Below are positions 1 to 10,836 of a stretch of DNA of 64,000 nucleotides, in pieces (within the stretch, counting starts at the first letter, position 1; every line of letters begins with the position of its first letter). The stretch lies in NCBI RefSeq assembly GCF_027942865.1, contig NC_134528.1, positions 11,250,086-11,314,085 on the forward strand. Reading direction: 5' to 3'. The notes under the pieces are model-generated. The model did no database searches and had not been told where the DNA came from. It worked only from the letters and a program-made list of their open reading frames with translations. This DNA comes from Odontesthes bonariensis. Taxonomy: Eukaryota > Chordata > Actinopteri > Atheriniformes > Atherinopsidae. Both the position numbers and the translations under genes were made by a program.

Positions 1-1361
1 AGGCTTCTCCCCTGTATGAACCGTAATGTGTGAATCGAGGTGTGTTTTCCGAGTGAATCTTTTACTACAAAAGTCACAACTGTATGGTTTCTCACCTGTG
101 TGAACGGCCATATGCGTTGCCAGATATGTCTTACGGTTGAATCTTTTACCACAAACTTCGCAGCTAAACGGTTTCTCTTCTGTGTGAACGGTCATGTGAG
201 TTCGAAGATGCGTCTTCCGTTTATAACTTTTACCGCAAATATCGCAACTGTAGGGTTTTTCTCCTGTGTGGACCGCTTTGTGCGCTCTAAGACTCGTCTT
301 GCGATTGAATCTTTTACCACAAAGATCACAACCAAATGGCCTCTCACCTTTGTGGACTATCATGTGTGTTTTCAGGTTATTCTGATGTCTTGCTCTTTTA
401 CCACAAATATCACAAACATAAGGCTTCTCTCCTGTGTGTATTCTCATGTGCGTCTTCAGATTGTGCTGATGCTTGAATCTTTTACCACAAACCTCACAGG
501 CAAACGGCATCTCTCCCGTGTGAATCCTCAAGTGGATCTTAACGTCATGCTGATGCTTAAATCTTTTGCCACAAACATCACAGCCAAACGGCTGCTCTCC
601 TGTGTGAACTCTCATGTGGGATTTAAGACTAAACTGATCTCGAAATGTTTTCCCGCAGTCCTGACAACCAAATTTTTTCTTTCCTGTGTGGACTCTCGTC
701 GGTAAATTGACATCTTGTCCCACTCCAGAAGATTTCTGACCAATCAAACAGCCGGAAGAACTTTTTTCTGTGTTACGTCTCATGTGTCTCTTCAGAGACT
801 GCTTATATAGAAACTGTTTACCACAATCTGAGCAGCTGAAAGGCTTTTTGGCAGTGTTACACCCCACATCACTATTTACACCCGACTCGGCCATCTTGCG
901 CTGCTCCCAACCATTGTCAGTGTCTGACAAAGGTTCCCGCCATTCATCATCATCATCATCATCATCATCACCATCACTGACTTCAGTCTCAGAAGAGCCA
1001 GCAGACTGTCTCTCAGTATTTGGCTGTAAACTACTTTGGTTATTGGCTAATTCAAGTCTTCTACAGTCCCCTCCATCAATTTCTGTTTTGATCCATTTAA
1101 ACGAGCTGCTGGTTGGAGGCTCAGTTTCTCTGGTTTCAGTTGGTCTTTGATAAACCTGTGAGGTCTGTTGCTCCTCTTCATCATCTTCACTCTTTACGAT
1201 AACATTGAAAGGGAACCTGGTGTATTCCTGAAGCTGCTCTCCCTCCTGAATGGCCCAGAGTTCCTCCTCTTCCTCCTTTATGTGGAGGAGTTCTGGGTCC
1301 TGCTGGTCCAGAATGGAGCTCCATGGAACCTCTTCTTTACTCACCAACAGCTGCTGGACAT
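1..1361 (-). CDS. Zinc-finger gene 1, last exon (partial)
   Basis: Last exon of a Cys2-His2 zinc-finger protein, cut off by the window edge. On the minus strand it follows a TTTCCTGCAG acceptor and opens DVQQLLVSKEEVPW, the acidic leader common in teleost zinc-finger proteins. An acidic linker follows with eight consecutive Asp codons (all GAT), then zinc fingers of the form C-x2-C-x12-H-x3-H joined by TGEKPF-like linkers. Nine fingers are visible and the end is missing. The first finger has lost its last zinc ligand (HMRRN instead of HMRRH). The exon starts in phase 1, matching the leader exon at 10496-10604. Family knowledge suggests a nuclear sequence-specific DNA-binding regulator; the target is unknown. 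The long antisense open frame over the fingers is a by-product of the repeat. Confidence 0.9.
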
Positions 1362-1904
1362 CTGCAGGAAACACAGAAACACACGGACAGAATTGAGTGC
1401 AACTAAAAAGGGCTCACAACTGCAATGTGAACATGGTTTTACATCAAAATAAATTAAACGACAATATTTTTGTTGCGTGTCTATGAAGAGATGCAAAAAA
1501 GGACCAAAAACATGACTTTTGGCAGACCTGCAGATAAAATTCACAAATAAATGGGACCAGTAGATAGATGAGGAGTGCATCGGAAAAAACAAACAGGCTT
1601 CTGCCAGGGAATTTAAGGCCTGGAGAAATTGATTCCAACAGGCCCCCGTGATCTCCAGTAAGTCATTAAAACAGTGCTCAACAGCAGCTTAGTGTAACAC
1701 GCGAGCTTCGAAGGCCGGAGGTCCTGTTTCTGTTTACTACATTTACATTTATTTCATACTGTGTTTTCTTACTGTTGAGTTAGAAAAATCCATCATTTAG
1801 ATGCATTTGTCTTTGTCATCATGCTGATTTAGTGCATAATAGCATAAGCTTGCTATTAATAGCTAAAAGTTGAACTACTACAAGCAGAAATCTTAAGAGG
1901 AGGA
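1362..1904. other. Intron 1 sequence of gene 1, no element recognised
   Basis: Non-coding. The first ~130 bases match the start of the gene 2 intron (16408-16565), so this is ancestral intron. The rest is AT-rich and I recognise nothing in it. Confidence 0.5.
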
Positions 1905-2334
1905 CTACATTTTACATGACTGTATATACACTGAAGACTACTTAAAGAAACGACAGAATGCTTGTCTAAGAGGGTTCAGGCTGTGTTGGAGAATAAAGGA
2001 GCTCAGACCAGACACTGAGCTACGAGAGACGCTATGCGGACTTGGGCTGCTACGGCAACCAGGCCTCCAGACCGTGGCTTCGCCTGAAGCTGGCAGCCGA
2101 AAGAGGCGGCATCGGAAGCGGTGCACGAGACTACAGAAGCGTGGAAAGCGGGCTGGAGTTTGTGCTAGGCTAACAACAAAGCCAACTCAGCCAGCTCTCA
2201 AATGTCTGCTCCCTGGAGAATAAACTGGACTGCATCCGACTTCAGAGAACTACACGACGAGAATCTAGAGACTGCTGTGTCTTTGTTTCCACGGAGACGT
2301 GGCTGAGCGACAGAGTTCCCGACGCCAGCTGGAC

Positions 2335-3414
2335 ATGGGGTGCTCAATACGTCGATCGCAATCTACCAGACGATCGCAAAAGGTAGTATTGGTAGATCGC
2401 ATGACATTAAAAAAAAAATAGACGTCCATTTTTTTTTTGATTGACATACAGGGCAGATAATCAGATGACAACTGAATTTCTCTGACCGTTAGGTCACCGC
2501 GCATGCGCAAAAAGACGCTAAGTGCAGCAAAACTAGCAAGCTTATCATCGAGTCATCTCCAATTTTAAAACTAAAGAAAGCTTATGACCATCAAAAATTA
2601 GTAGGGTTGCTGGACCAAGTAAGAAGACAAAAATGTATCACTTTCATACGGAATGGGAGGTGGACTGTTTTTTTTCACAATGTCATTTTCCAAGTGCGTT
2701 TGCCTCATTGCCAGTCTACCATACCAAAGAAGGGAAATGTGGAGCGGCATCTTCGGACTGTTCATAGCAAATACGACACCGACTTCCCGCTGAAAAGCGA
2801 GCTGAGAAAGAGAAAGGTTAATGAACTAAAATCCTAGTTGTCTGGACAGCAGTAATTTTTCACACAACATACTTCAAAAGCGAACGCCGCCACCGAAGCA
2901 TTGTTCCGGGTGAGTCACGCCATCGTTAATAACAAGAAGTCCTTCCAAGACAGAGATGGTAAAAGAGGCATTCGTACATTGTAAGAGCAGCTTTAAATTG
3001 CTAAAAACACTGATTAATGTGATTAATTTCCTCCCCTCAACAGAGAAAATATTAAACTGAACTTCTCACAACTCTTGGTGTTCCCTTTGAAGAGCAAACA
3101 CTTTAAATGCCATTTTCTTTACACTATACATTCTTAGTTGTTTAGTTGGTTAATTATTAATGATTTATTTATTAATTATCAAGGCCTAACGTGTTTCAGA
3201 GGGAACAGGTTTTAGTTTGTTTAGGCACTTTCACAAAAATTTTCATAGTTAATTCAGTTGTGTTGTGCAATATTTTCTCATGCGGCTACGCAAGGTACAT
3301 CAACATACATTCTACATAAAGAATCCTCAATAAATATATGTTTTGCATTTTTGTAGTGGGTAGATCTTTGTGACTTGGTCATTTTATAAGTAGCTCGCAT
3401 GCTGAAAAAGTGTG
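2335..3414 (+). mobile_element. Internally deleted hAT element (GTF2IRD2/ZBED-like transposase relic)
   Basis: Interrupts the LINE endonuclease region. The ends are imperfect inverted repeats around GGGGTGCTCA on the left and TGAGCACCCC on the right. Inside, 2650-2837 encodes a zinc-knuckle segment (C-x2-C-like followed by KKGNVERHLRTVHSKYDTDF and ELRKRKVNELKS), typical of hAT-derived GTF2IRD2/ZNF862-like transposases. A short later piece (VNNKKSFQDR, near 2930) resembles the following transposase segment, so most of the coding region has been deleted. No clean 8 bp target duplication could be read. Confidence 0.65.
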
Positions 3415-4208
3415 AGCACCCCCGGGCTTGAAGGACTAGCCTCGTTTCGTGCCGACAGAAACTCAGCTCTGTGCTGTAAGCCTCGTGGTGGCGGACTGTG
3501 TGTTTACATCAACACAGAATGGTGCAAGAACTCTGTACTAGTGTCTAGTTACTGCTCATCTCTAGTGGAGTTTATGATCGTCAGATGCAGACCGTTTTAT
3601 TTACCGAGGGAATTCACTACAGCACTGATTCTCAGCGTTTACATCCCACCCGCTGCTAACGCTAAAGATGCGCTCTGAACTGTACAGCGCTATCAGCGGA
3701 CTACAGAACGTACACCCTGATGGATTCTTTATTGTTGCTGGAGATTTCAACCATGTGAATCTCAAGTCAGTTTTCCCTAAATTCCACTAGCATGGGAACT
3801 TTGCTACTAGACTGGCGAACACTCTGGACCTGTTTACACAAACATTCCCAGCCCGTACCGGGCAGAGCCCCGCCCTAGCCTCGGATACTCCGATCACATC
3901 TCTGTTATGCTAATCCCAGGTTCTGAAGCAGGTGAGGTGAAGAGCCATCTCTGATCTTCAGGACTATTTTGAGCACACTGACTGGCAGATGTATAAGGAG
4001 GCTGCAACCTACAGCAACACCACAGGCTTGGAGGAGTACACATCATCTGTGACCTGCTACATCGGCAAGTGTATACACGATGGGACTGTCTCCAAGACCA
4101 TCCCCATACGTACCAACCAGAAGCCGTGGATGACTGCAGAGGTGCGTGCTCTGCTGAAGGCTCGAGGCTCTGCCTTCAAAGCAGGAGACAAGGCGGCCCT
4201 AATGTAGT

Positions 4209-4663
4209 GTTTCCACTATGCAGTCCGGTACGGGTCGGTTCAGAACGGTTCGCTTATTTCAGTGTTTCCACTACCACGAAAGCGTACCGGTCCCATGGAA
4301 CCCGTTACCATGTCTGTAACCCTTCTGCTTGGGGTACCTAGCACACAGGACCGGTTCCAGGCTCTGCTCTCCGTTGTTGGCGAGGAGGCTGTGCAGCGGG
4401 AGCTCGATGGCGCTGTGCCAAACCAAAAAGTTTTCCAGCTGATTGCCGCAAAAATGGCAGAGAGTGGTTTCAACCGGACCGCGAGCCGGTGTCGCATTAA
4501 GCTGAAGAAGCTTGGAGGTGGTTCGAAATTATGGATGTTATTGGTTATTTGCTATTTACGCTTCGGCACGCACTCTGCCCACCCCTGAGGGTCCCCTTTG
4601 TACAGTGGCACCGCAAGCTGACCCCAAAGCGACCCGACCCGTACCGGACTGCATAGTGGAAAC
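4209..4663. mobile_element. Short inverted-repeat DNA transposon with a Myb/SANT-like fragment
   Basis: Bounded by perfect 30 bp inverted repeats beginning GTTTCCACTATGCAGTCCGG (4209-4238 and 4634-4663). The interior (4325-4530, plus strand) encodes AVQRELDGAVPNQKVFQLIA and MAESGFNR, resembling the Myb/SANT-like DNA-binding protein of PIF-Harbinger elements. It splits the LINE reading frame between DKAAL and the [14 protein letters not shown] segment, so it is younger than the LINE. Target-site duplication not resolved. Confidence 0.7.
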
Positions 4664-4788
4664 GAGGCTTCAGAACAGCAAAGGCCAAACTGTCCCGGGC
4701 CATCAGAGAGGGAAAGCGCGCACACGGTCAGAGCATCCACAGCCACTTCCGAGACAGCGGTGACACGTGGCGCATGTGGCATCCAGGC

Positions 4789-5146
4789 TGTAGGAGCCAT
4801 GTTTTATTTATGAACATTTTCACTGCCAAGCCACAAGGCGGCAGTTTCTCTTTGGTGCACTGACCTTTACTGGATGTTGGCGGGGGGTCAGGCAGTTTAA
4901 ATCAGCGTGCTCAGTGTGGCACAGGTGACGCTGATGAGTGGGAAGCAAACAGTTTTCGACTGTGCTTGAGCGATAGCTGTCTATTGTGCATGGACAAATT
5001 ATAAGTATTGTGGCTTCATAAAGATATTAAAAGCAAAGTATTATTTCAAGCCAAAAGGAAGGTTTCGTTGGATTATATCCCAAAGTACACGTCAAAACTA
5101 AAACAATCCGCATCCAGTAGCGATAAAGGAGGGATTGGTCACTACA
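4789..5146. mobile_element. Solo LTR (358 bp)
   Basis: Starts TGTAGGAGCC and ends GGTCACTACA (TG...CA), with a perfect 5 bp target duplication CAGGC at 4784-4788 and 5147-5151. Removing the LTR and one CAGGC rejoins the LINE coding sequence in frame. No internal retroelement genes are present, so this is the remnant of LTR-LTR recombination. The family (gypsy, BEL or ERV) cannot be decided from the LTR alone. Confidence 0.75.
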
Positions 5147-6536
5147 CAGGCAATCAGCACCTGCAGGACAACACCACCTGCCTGTGACAGTGATGCCTCC
5201 CTTCCAGATGCACTGAATGGCTTCTATGCTCGGTTTGAGACACAAAACGGCGTGGCAGCGAAGAAGACCACCCCTCCTCCCAACGACCAGGTAATGGGAG
5301 GCCTTACAGCAGCTGACGTGAGAAAGACTACGCAGAGTCGACCCATGGAAAGCCGCTGGACCAGACAACATTCCTGGTAGAGTGTTCAGGGAATGTGCAG
5401 ACCAGCTGACAGATGTCATCACCGACATCTTCAACATCTCCCTGAGCAGTGCCACCGTCCCATCGTGCCTCAAGGCAACCACCATCATACCCGTGCCAAA
5501 GAAGTCTTCAGTGTTCTACCTCAATGACCACCGTCTTGTTGCACTCACACCCATCATCATGAAGTGTTTTGAAAGGCTTGTCATGAGGCACATCAAGACT
5601 CTGCTGCCTCCTTCATTAGATCCTCTGCAGTGTGCGTACCGTCCCAACCGCTCAACGGACGACGCCATATCCACCACCCTTCACCTGGCGCTCAACCACC
5701 TGGACAATAAGAACACTTATGTTCGGAAGCTGTTCATAGACTTTAGTTCAGAATTCAACACGATCATTCCTCAGCACCTGACCGGAAAGCTGAACCTACT
5801 GGGCCTGAACACTTCTCTCTGTAAACTGGATCCTGGACCTCCTGACTGGGAGACCTCAGTCAGTCCGGATCGGATGCAACAGCTCCAGCACCACCACACT
5901 GAGCACTGGAGCCCCCCAGGGCTGTGTGCTCAGTCCATTGCTGTTCAACTTGTGACTCATGACTGTACAGCAATGCACAGCTCGAATCACATAGTCAAGT
6001 TTGCAGATGACACGACTGTGGTGGGTCTCATCAGCAAGAACGACGAGTCAGCATACTGAGAGGAAGTCCAACGGTTAACAGACTGGTGTAGAACCAACAA
6101 CCTGTCTGAACATAGACAGGACCAAAGAGATGGTTGTTGACTTCAGAAGGACAAGTCTCTACAGCGTCTCTACTTCCTGCGAAGGCTGAGGACGGCCCAT
6201 CTCCCACCTCCCACCCTCACCACATTCTACAGAGGAACCATCGAGAGCATCCTGAGCAGCTGCATGACGGCCTGGTTTGGGAATTGCACCATTTCGGATC
6301 CCAAGTCCCTGCAGCGGGTAGTGAGGACAGCTGAGAAGATCGTCGGTGTCTCTCTCCCCTCCATCACAGACATCTACACTACACGCTGCATCCGCAAAGC
6401 AACCAGCATTGTGGATGATCACACACACACTCTTCACCCTCCTACCGTCTGGGAAAAGGTACCGAAGCATCCGGGCCCTCACATCCAGACTGTGCAACAG
6501 TTTCTTCCCCCAAGCTATCAGACTCCTAAACAATCA

Positions 6537-6850
6537 GAGGCTGTGTTTGAAACCGCATACTACATACTTGCAAACTGCATACTTCCATACTGCATACTCA
6601 TCGATCAGACAGTATGCAGAGCGTTTACCCACAATGCATTTCGCTCCTGCCCGAGCCGAAACAGCCGGCCTGAAGCTGATTTCCCTTAAGCTCTAAACTC
6701 TGTAAACTTTAGCAACATTTGAAACATTTTCAGGCGAGAAAGTAGTCGTTTAGATCCCCAACGTGTTGAAAACCTGACAAAATACCGGCTATTTACAATT
6801 TTGTTCCCACGAATTCGGCGCTACTAAAGCTAGCCGCAGTGAGCAACGCA
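6537..6850 (+). repeat. Dispersed DNA-transposon end, related to 62280-62545
   Basis: Begins GGCTGTGTTTGAAACCGCAT, close to the sequence at 60471. The following ~300 bases recur in inverted orientation at 62280-62545 (shared stretches: TACCCACAATGCATTTCGCT-like, AACGTGTTG, GCTAGCCGCAGTGAG). This looks like the subterminal region of a PIF-Harbinger-like family. I could not find the opposite end. The next ~500 bases (to about 7390) hold nothing I recognise. Confidence 0.5.
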
Positions 6851-7440
6851 CTTATTTTACTTATTTTCACAAAAATAAAATACCCGTTGCCTTTTATCAC
6901 AGGGAAAGCCATTACGATACAATTGGTGCTTTTATTTTGAAAACAGGAAGTGAACCTACCCTCGTTGTAGCTAGCTTGAAACTGCCGTTTTGACAGTAAA
7001 ATGACGATCGCCTTGGTCCTGGAGGAACGTTGTTTCGTTTCACTGTGTACTGTACACCACTGTATGTGGTTAAAATGACAAAAAAAACTACTTGACTTGA
7101 ATAAATTATTTAAATTTATTTTTATCTGATGCAGAAGCTGTAGTGCTGCATAATCATGGCCAAAAATAATCAAGATTAGTTTGAGCATTATTATTTACCG
7201 ATTTTTTTGTGGAAAATAATGTTATTACACTTTTCTGTGAACATAACTCTGCTTTCATTCACACTGAACTACATTCCTGCTTCTTCTCATCAGAATCAAA
7301 TCCGCTTTCAGATAAATTCAGAGCATCTCTTAGAAAAAATAAAGATATTCTAACAGAATAAACCAACAGGGCCCTGCTTTCTATAAAGCATTCAATAATT
7401 AGGTTGGTGCTAGTTGAAGTTAACAACCATTGGACTGTTT

Positions 7441-7605
7441 TTCTTGGCCTTCATGCATTCGTCATCCTGCAGTTTGTGGTGTGTTTTCAGATGCTTCAAT
7501 AACTCTGCAGCTCTTTCTGCAAATGATCAGGTCTTGGTGAACATCACTCGCCCTAAATCCAAAGTATTTCTGATCTGTGCCAGCGTTTGGTTTGCGTTTC
7601 CACGC
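7441..7605 (-). pseudogene. BED zinc-finger relic of a hAT transposase
   Basis: Minus-strand translation gives KYFGFRASDVHQDLIICRK followed, after a frame change, by AELLKHLKTHHKLQDDECMK. This is the C...C...H...H arrangement of a BED finger from ZBED-type hAT transposases. No terminal repeats could be tied to it. Old and inactive. Confidence 0.45.
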
Positions 7606-7870
7606 TCTGCTCTCTGTTCTTGTAGATCTGTCCTCATGTGGCTACTCAACCAAATCTCATCCAGGAAACTTCCAGCTGCTCCCAGCCGGGAACAGCTGTG
7701 ACTGACATATGGTCAACAGGGAGCGCTTGATTTACGTTTTAAATATCAGATGATCGAGTTTATCCAGGTGTACAAATGTTTATGATGCATGTTGGTGATT
7801 AGTCAACCCAAAAAACTATGAAAAACATTAGCACAAATTGTGGCAAAGCCTGCACCTAAGATAAGCTATA

Positions 7871-9835
7871 TTCAAATCAAATCAAATTTATTTGTAGCAC
7901 ATTTCATGTACAAACAATTCAAAGTGTTTTACATAAAATAAAAGCATTGCAGCAGGGAGTGGAAGAAGCATTAGAAATACATAAAATAACATAAAGAGAA
8001 ACCAAAAAAACAAGCAACAGTCCAGATAAATTAAAAGATATTGTGCAGATTTCATGCATAGACACATGAGAAAAGAAATGTCTTTAACCTGGATTTAAAA
8101 ATGTCTCCATTTGGTGAAAGTTTAATCACCACTGGCAGTTTGTTCCACTTGTTTGCAGCATAACAGCTAAATGCTGCTTCTCCATGTTTAGTCTGTACTC
8201 TGGACTGGACCAGCTGACCTGAGTCCTTGGATCCAAGAGCTCTGCTGGGTTTATATTCTCTGAACAGATCACAGATGTAAACCATCAGCAGGCTTTTAAA
8301 ATCTATTCTGTGACTGACTGGAAGCCAGAGTAAAGATTTTAAAGCTGCTGTGATGTGTTCAGATCTCTTAGTCCGGGTTAAAACTCCAGCAGCAGCGTTC
8401 TGGATGAGCTGCAGATGTTTAATGCTCTTTTTGGGAAGTCCAGTTAAAAGAGCGTTACAGTGATGGAGTCTGCTGGAGATGAATGCATGGATGAGTTTCT
8501 CCTGGTCTGTTTGGGAGAGGAAACCTTTAATAGGAGGGTTTCACTTGACGTCACTTCCGTATTTTTTAAGCGCGCGAACCTAAGTGGTGGGCAACCTGAG
8601 CTGGAGCCCATTGGAAAAACTGTGTTTTGTCTGCCACTTTTTTGCCCAAAACGCCTCAGTTTTGTGGATGTAGCAATCGGTCTAACCGAGAGAAGGGAAA
8701 GGGTTAATATCGAGTACCTAAGGTAATCGCCCATAGAGGTGAGAAATGGAAAAAACTAACAGAACAACGCCGCAAAAAGTGGATAGCTAACCTACGTTTA
8801 CAGACTGGAGGACGTGTCTGCGGTGACCACTTCGTCAAAGGTATGTGCGAAATCTAACTGTTTAGTTGTAGTACAGTAAAGTATTATGTTGTTAAATGCC
8901 AATCAACAGTAATGTAATACGGGCTACGTTTTGGCTTTGTTTTGAAGGCTGCCCCAGCGCGTTGTTGGCTACTGAGTCAGTGGACTGGGCTCCGACGGTC
9001 AAGCTGGGTTACCATCTCGGCATTTTATCAAAACATAAACATTTTTTATTGTTATTTGAGTGCCAACATTCACAGCTCGGCATTCAACATGTTAGTTCTG
9101 CTTTACTGCCCAGCCCTGCACTGCACACTGCATTTTCCATTGGGATAATGCACCATAAACAACACAGAAAGCAAACTTACCCTGGCGAACACCAAAACAC
9201 AATCATTCTGTAGACGTTTTACTCCGAGTTTGCTGATCCATCCGCTGTGGTAATAGTTGTATGCCTCCAAACATTTGTGGGCCTTCATCTGTTGCTTGGT
9301 GTAGTAAGACGTCTGGAGAACCAGGTAGCTCGTTATGTCCACAGCCTCTATTTTCGGCAAATCGTTCCGGTCTTGCGATAATTCGGACATTTTCATTAAC
9401 TATGGGTCACGCCCAATGTATTTATCAACTAACGCCAAATACCTTTCCCTATATGCCAGCTCCAAACCACTAAAATATTCACTCATCTCCATATTCTCCA
9501 TGTTGTTGCTATGCTGTAGTCAAGCGTCCAGCCCACCAACTTAAATTTGCACGCTCCCGTGATGACGTAACTGAAACCCTCCTATTCTGTTGATGTTTCT
9601 GAGATGGTAAAAAGCTGCCTTGATAGCTTTGATGTGGCTGCTGAAAGTCAGATCTGAGTCTATCAACACTCCGAGGTTACCAACTTGGTCAGTGATTGTA
9701 AGGGCCCGAATCTCAAGATATTTACCAACGCTGACCCTCTTCTCTTTGCTCCCAAACAGAATGATCTCAGTTATTGTCAAATGGCTGTTTGCACTGGTCT
9801 TCAAGCCGTAGCAACTGTTTTGTTAGCAAGTTCCC
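7871..9835 (-). mobile_element. L2-like LINE, 3' half, interrupted at 8532-9583
   Basis: Minus strand. At 9800-9590 it encodes TEIILFGSKEKRVSVGKYL and LGVLIDSDLTFSSHI, the end of a LINE reverse transcriptase. After the insertion, 8520-8050 continues with KLIHAFISS, LLMVYICDLFREYKPSRA, NKWNKLPVVIKLSPNGDIF and SRLKTFLFS. The 3' end has the usual ATAAATTTGATTTGA-type tail at 7871-7890. A second fragment of the same family lies at 50850-51108. 5' truncated. Confidence 0.8.
8532..9583. mobile_element. Internally deleted THAP/ISL2EU-like DNA transposon
   Basis: Terminal inverted repeats AGGAGGGTTTCA (left) and TGAAACCCTCCT (right), with a 2 bp AT target duplication (8530-8531, 9584-9585). Removing it restores the L2 frame. 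The left part (plus strand, 8655-8835) encodes a THAP-type domain with one stop codon: CGCSNRSNREKGKG, then YRVPKVIAHRGEKWKKL, KKWIANLRLQ and VCGDHFVKG, ending at a GTATGT donor. The right part (minus strand, 9390-9180) encodes LPKIEAVDITSYLVLQTSYY, MKAHKCLEAYNYYHSGWI and LQNDCVLVFARV, which resembles the N-terminal part of the SWIM/YqaJ-type second protein of ISL2EU elements. The middle of both genes is missing. Confidence 0.7.
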
Positions 9836-10495
9836 CAAAGTTAAAAAGGGATCAGCTTATGATTTAGTTTTAAACTGTTTCTTACTTTCAATGGCATTTA
9901 CTTATCGATTTTAAATCCGTTTGTTTAAGCAGTTTTATTTGACAAACTTTAGATTAGATGGACAGTTTAGCCCCAGATGACATAATTTGGCCCAAACCTG
10001 AGACAAATTCAGCCACAGAAACGCTTTCTTGAGAGGAAAAGTTTGTAAGTTTTGAGTTCTTCCATTTGAACGGATTTACACAGCTATGACAACTCTGAGG
10101 CTAATTAACCTAAATGAACATATGTCAGCCTTTAAACTGGAACCGCTAGTTTTCTATGCTGCAATTACTTTGATAATTTAAAAACTAGCTCGTCTTCTTC
10201 CACTGACCGTTTGTTTTTAAGAAAACATCTGGGGGAAGACGTGTTATCCTGAACAATGTGCAGGTCTTTCATAAGAAAAACACATCTCCACAGTTATGTA
10301 CTTCACTCAAATCAGTGCCGATAAGTTCAATCTGTTCTATTTCATCAACACAAACGTGAAAACAAACTCGTGTTTTGGGGGGTTCATCTTTAACGGAGTC
10401 AAATTCTCCACCGTCGCTACAACAAGCTAACAGTTAGCCGTTTTCTCCTGGAAGAAAAAAAAACAACTAAACATTAAATCTGTGATTATTCTTAC
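9836..10495. other. Ancestral intron 1 of gene 1, homologous to 17475-17849
   Basis: No coding sequence seen. From about 10121 the sequence matches the gene 2 intron downstream of exon 1 (shared CCGCTAGTTTTCTATGC, CTCGTCTT, GTTATCCTGAACAATGTGCA). It is duplicated host intron. Confidence 0.6.
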
Positions 10496-10604
10496 CTGCA
10501 GTTTGGTTTGCAGCATCCCGCGACTGATGAACACCGATGCGTTTAATCTCCAGATCGTCTTTTAAAGATTTTTTCTTAATGTTATGCGGTTGAAGAATAT
10601 CCAT
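10496..10604 (-). CDS. Zinc-finger gene 1, first coding exon
   Basis: Leader exon of 109 bp: ATG at 10604, 36 codons (MDILQPHNIKKK... to ...ANQTA) plus one base, then a GTAAGA donor. The phase 1 end joins the AT|GTC start of the exon at 1-1361 to give Asp. It is almost identical to the gene 2 leader at 17850-17958, and the upstream promoter block is conserved with it. Assignment to gene 1 rests on order, strand and phase; the implied intron is 9.1 kb and filled with transposons. The leader has no recognisable domain. Confidence 0.7.
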
Positions 10605-10707
10605 TTTGGTTATGGTGACTTGGATCTTTTCTTAAGTTGAACCAGGCCTGCGTCGAAAACTGTGCAACACAGCCGGTTACATCTCCGTCAGACTGGGTCC
10701 AGGAATC

Positions 10708-10836
10708 TATTATACGAGCTGAAGATACCCTCAGACTGGGCCCCGCTCCGTTTAGACGACTTTTTTTTGTGTGCGTTTGTTGGGTTTTTACACAGGCACC
10801 TGCACAGACACCTTTATTCTCCGTTACCATAGAAAC
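10708..10836 (-). promoter_or_regulatory. Gene 1 promoter block: TATA-like box and X-box
   Basis: TATAATA on the minus strand (10708-10714), about 105 bp upstream of the ATG, and GTTACCATAGAAAC at 10823-10836, one mismatch from the RFX X-box consensus GTNRCCNNRGYAAC. Both, and the adjacent CACCTTT motif, recur upstream of the other leader exons. Confidence 0.55.

Larger units (their letters stand above)
1905..6533 (+). mobile_element. Jockey-like (L2/Rex1-type) LINE, decayed and interrupted
   Basis: Remains of a non-LTR retrotransposon. Readable pieces in order: an upstream segment ending [10 protein letters not shown] (about 2190-2270); endonuclease pieces (ADRNSAL, GGGLCVYIN, VAGDFNHV; 3420-3760); a linker with [15 protein letters not shown] (4680-4730); and reverse transcriptase ([24 protein letters not shown] at 5480-5560, [19 protein letters not shown] at 6000-6057); then the C-terminal SCMTAWFGNCTISD and IYTTRCIRKA. 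It carries frameshifts, stops and an internal deletion near 6150. Three younger elements interrupt it (2335-3414, 4209-4663, 4789-5146). Clade assignment within the jockey/L2/Rex1 group is from recall of protein motifs. The left edge is approximate. Confidence 0.8.

Noticed and set aside
40-705. Long plus-strand open frame, repeated at 15104-15775, 25669-26232 and 41888-42577
   Set aside because: These are antisense to zinc-finger exons and arise from the repeat structure; the minus strand has the real proteins.
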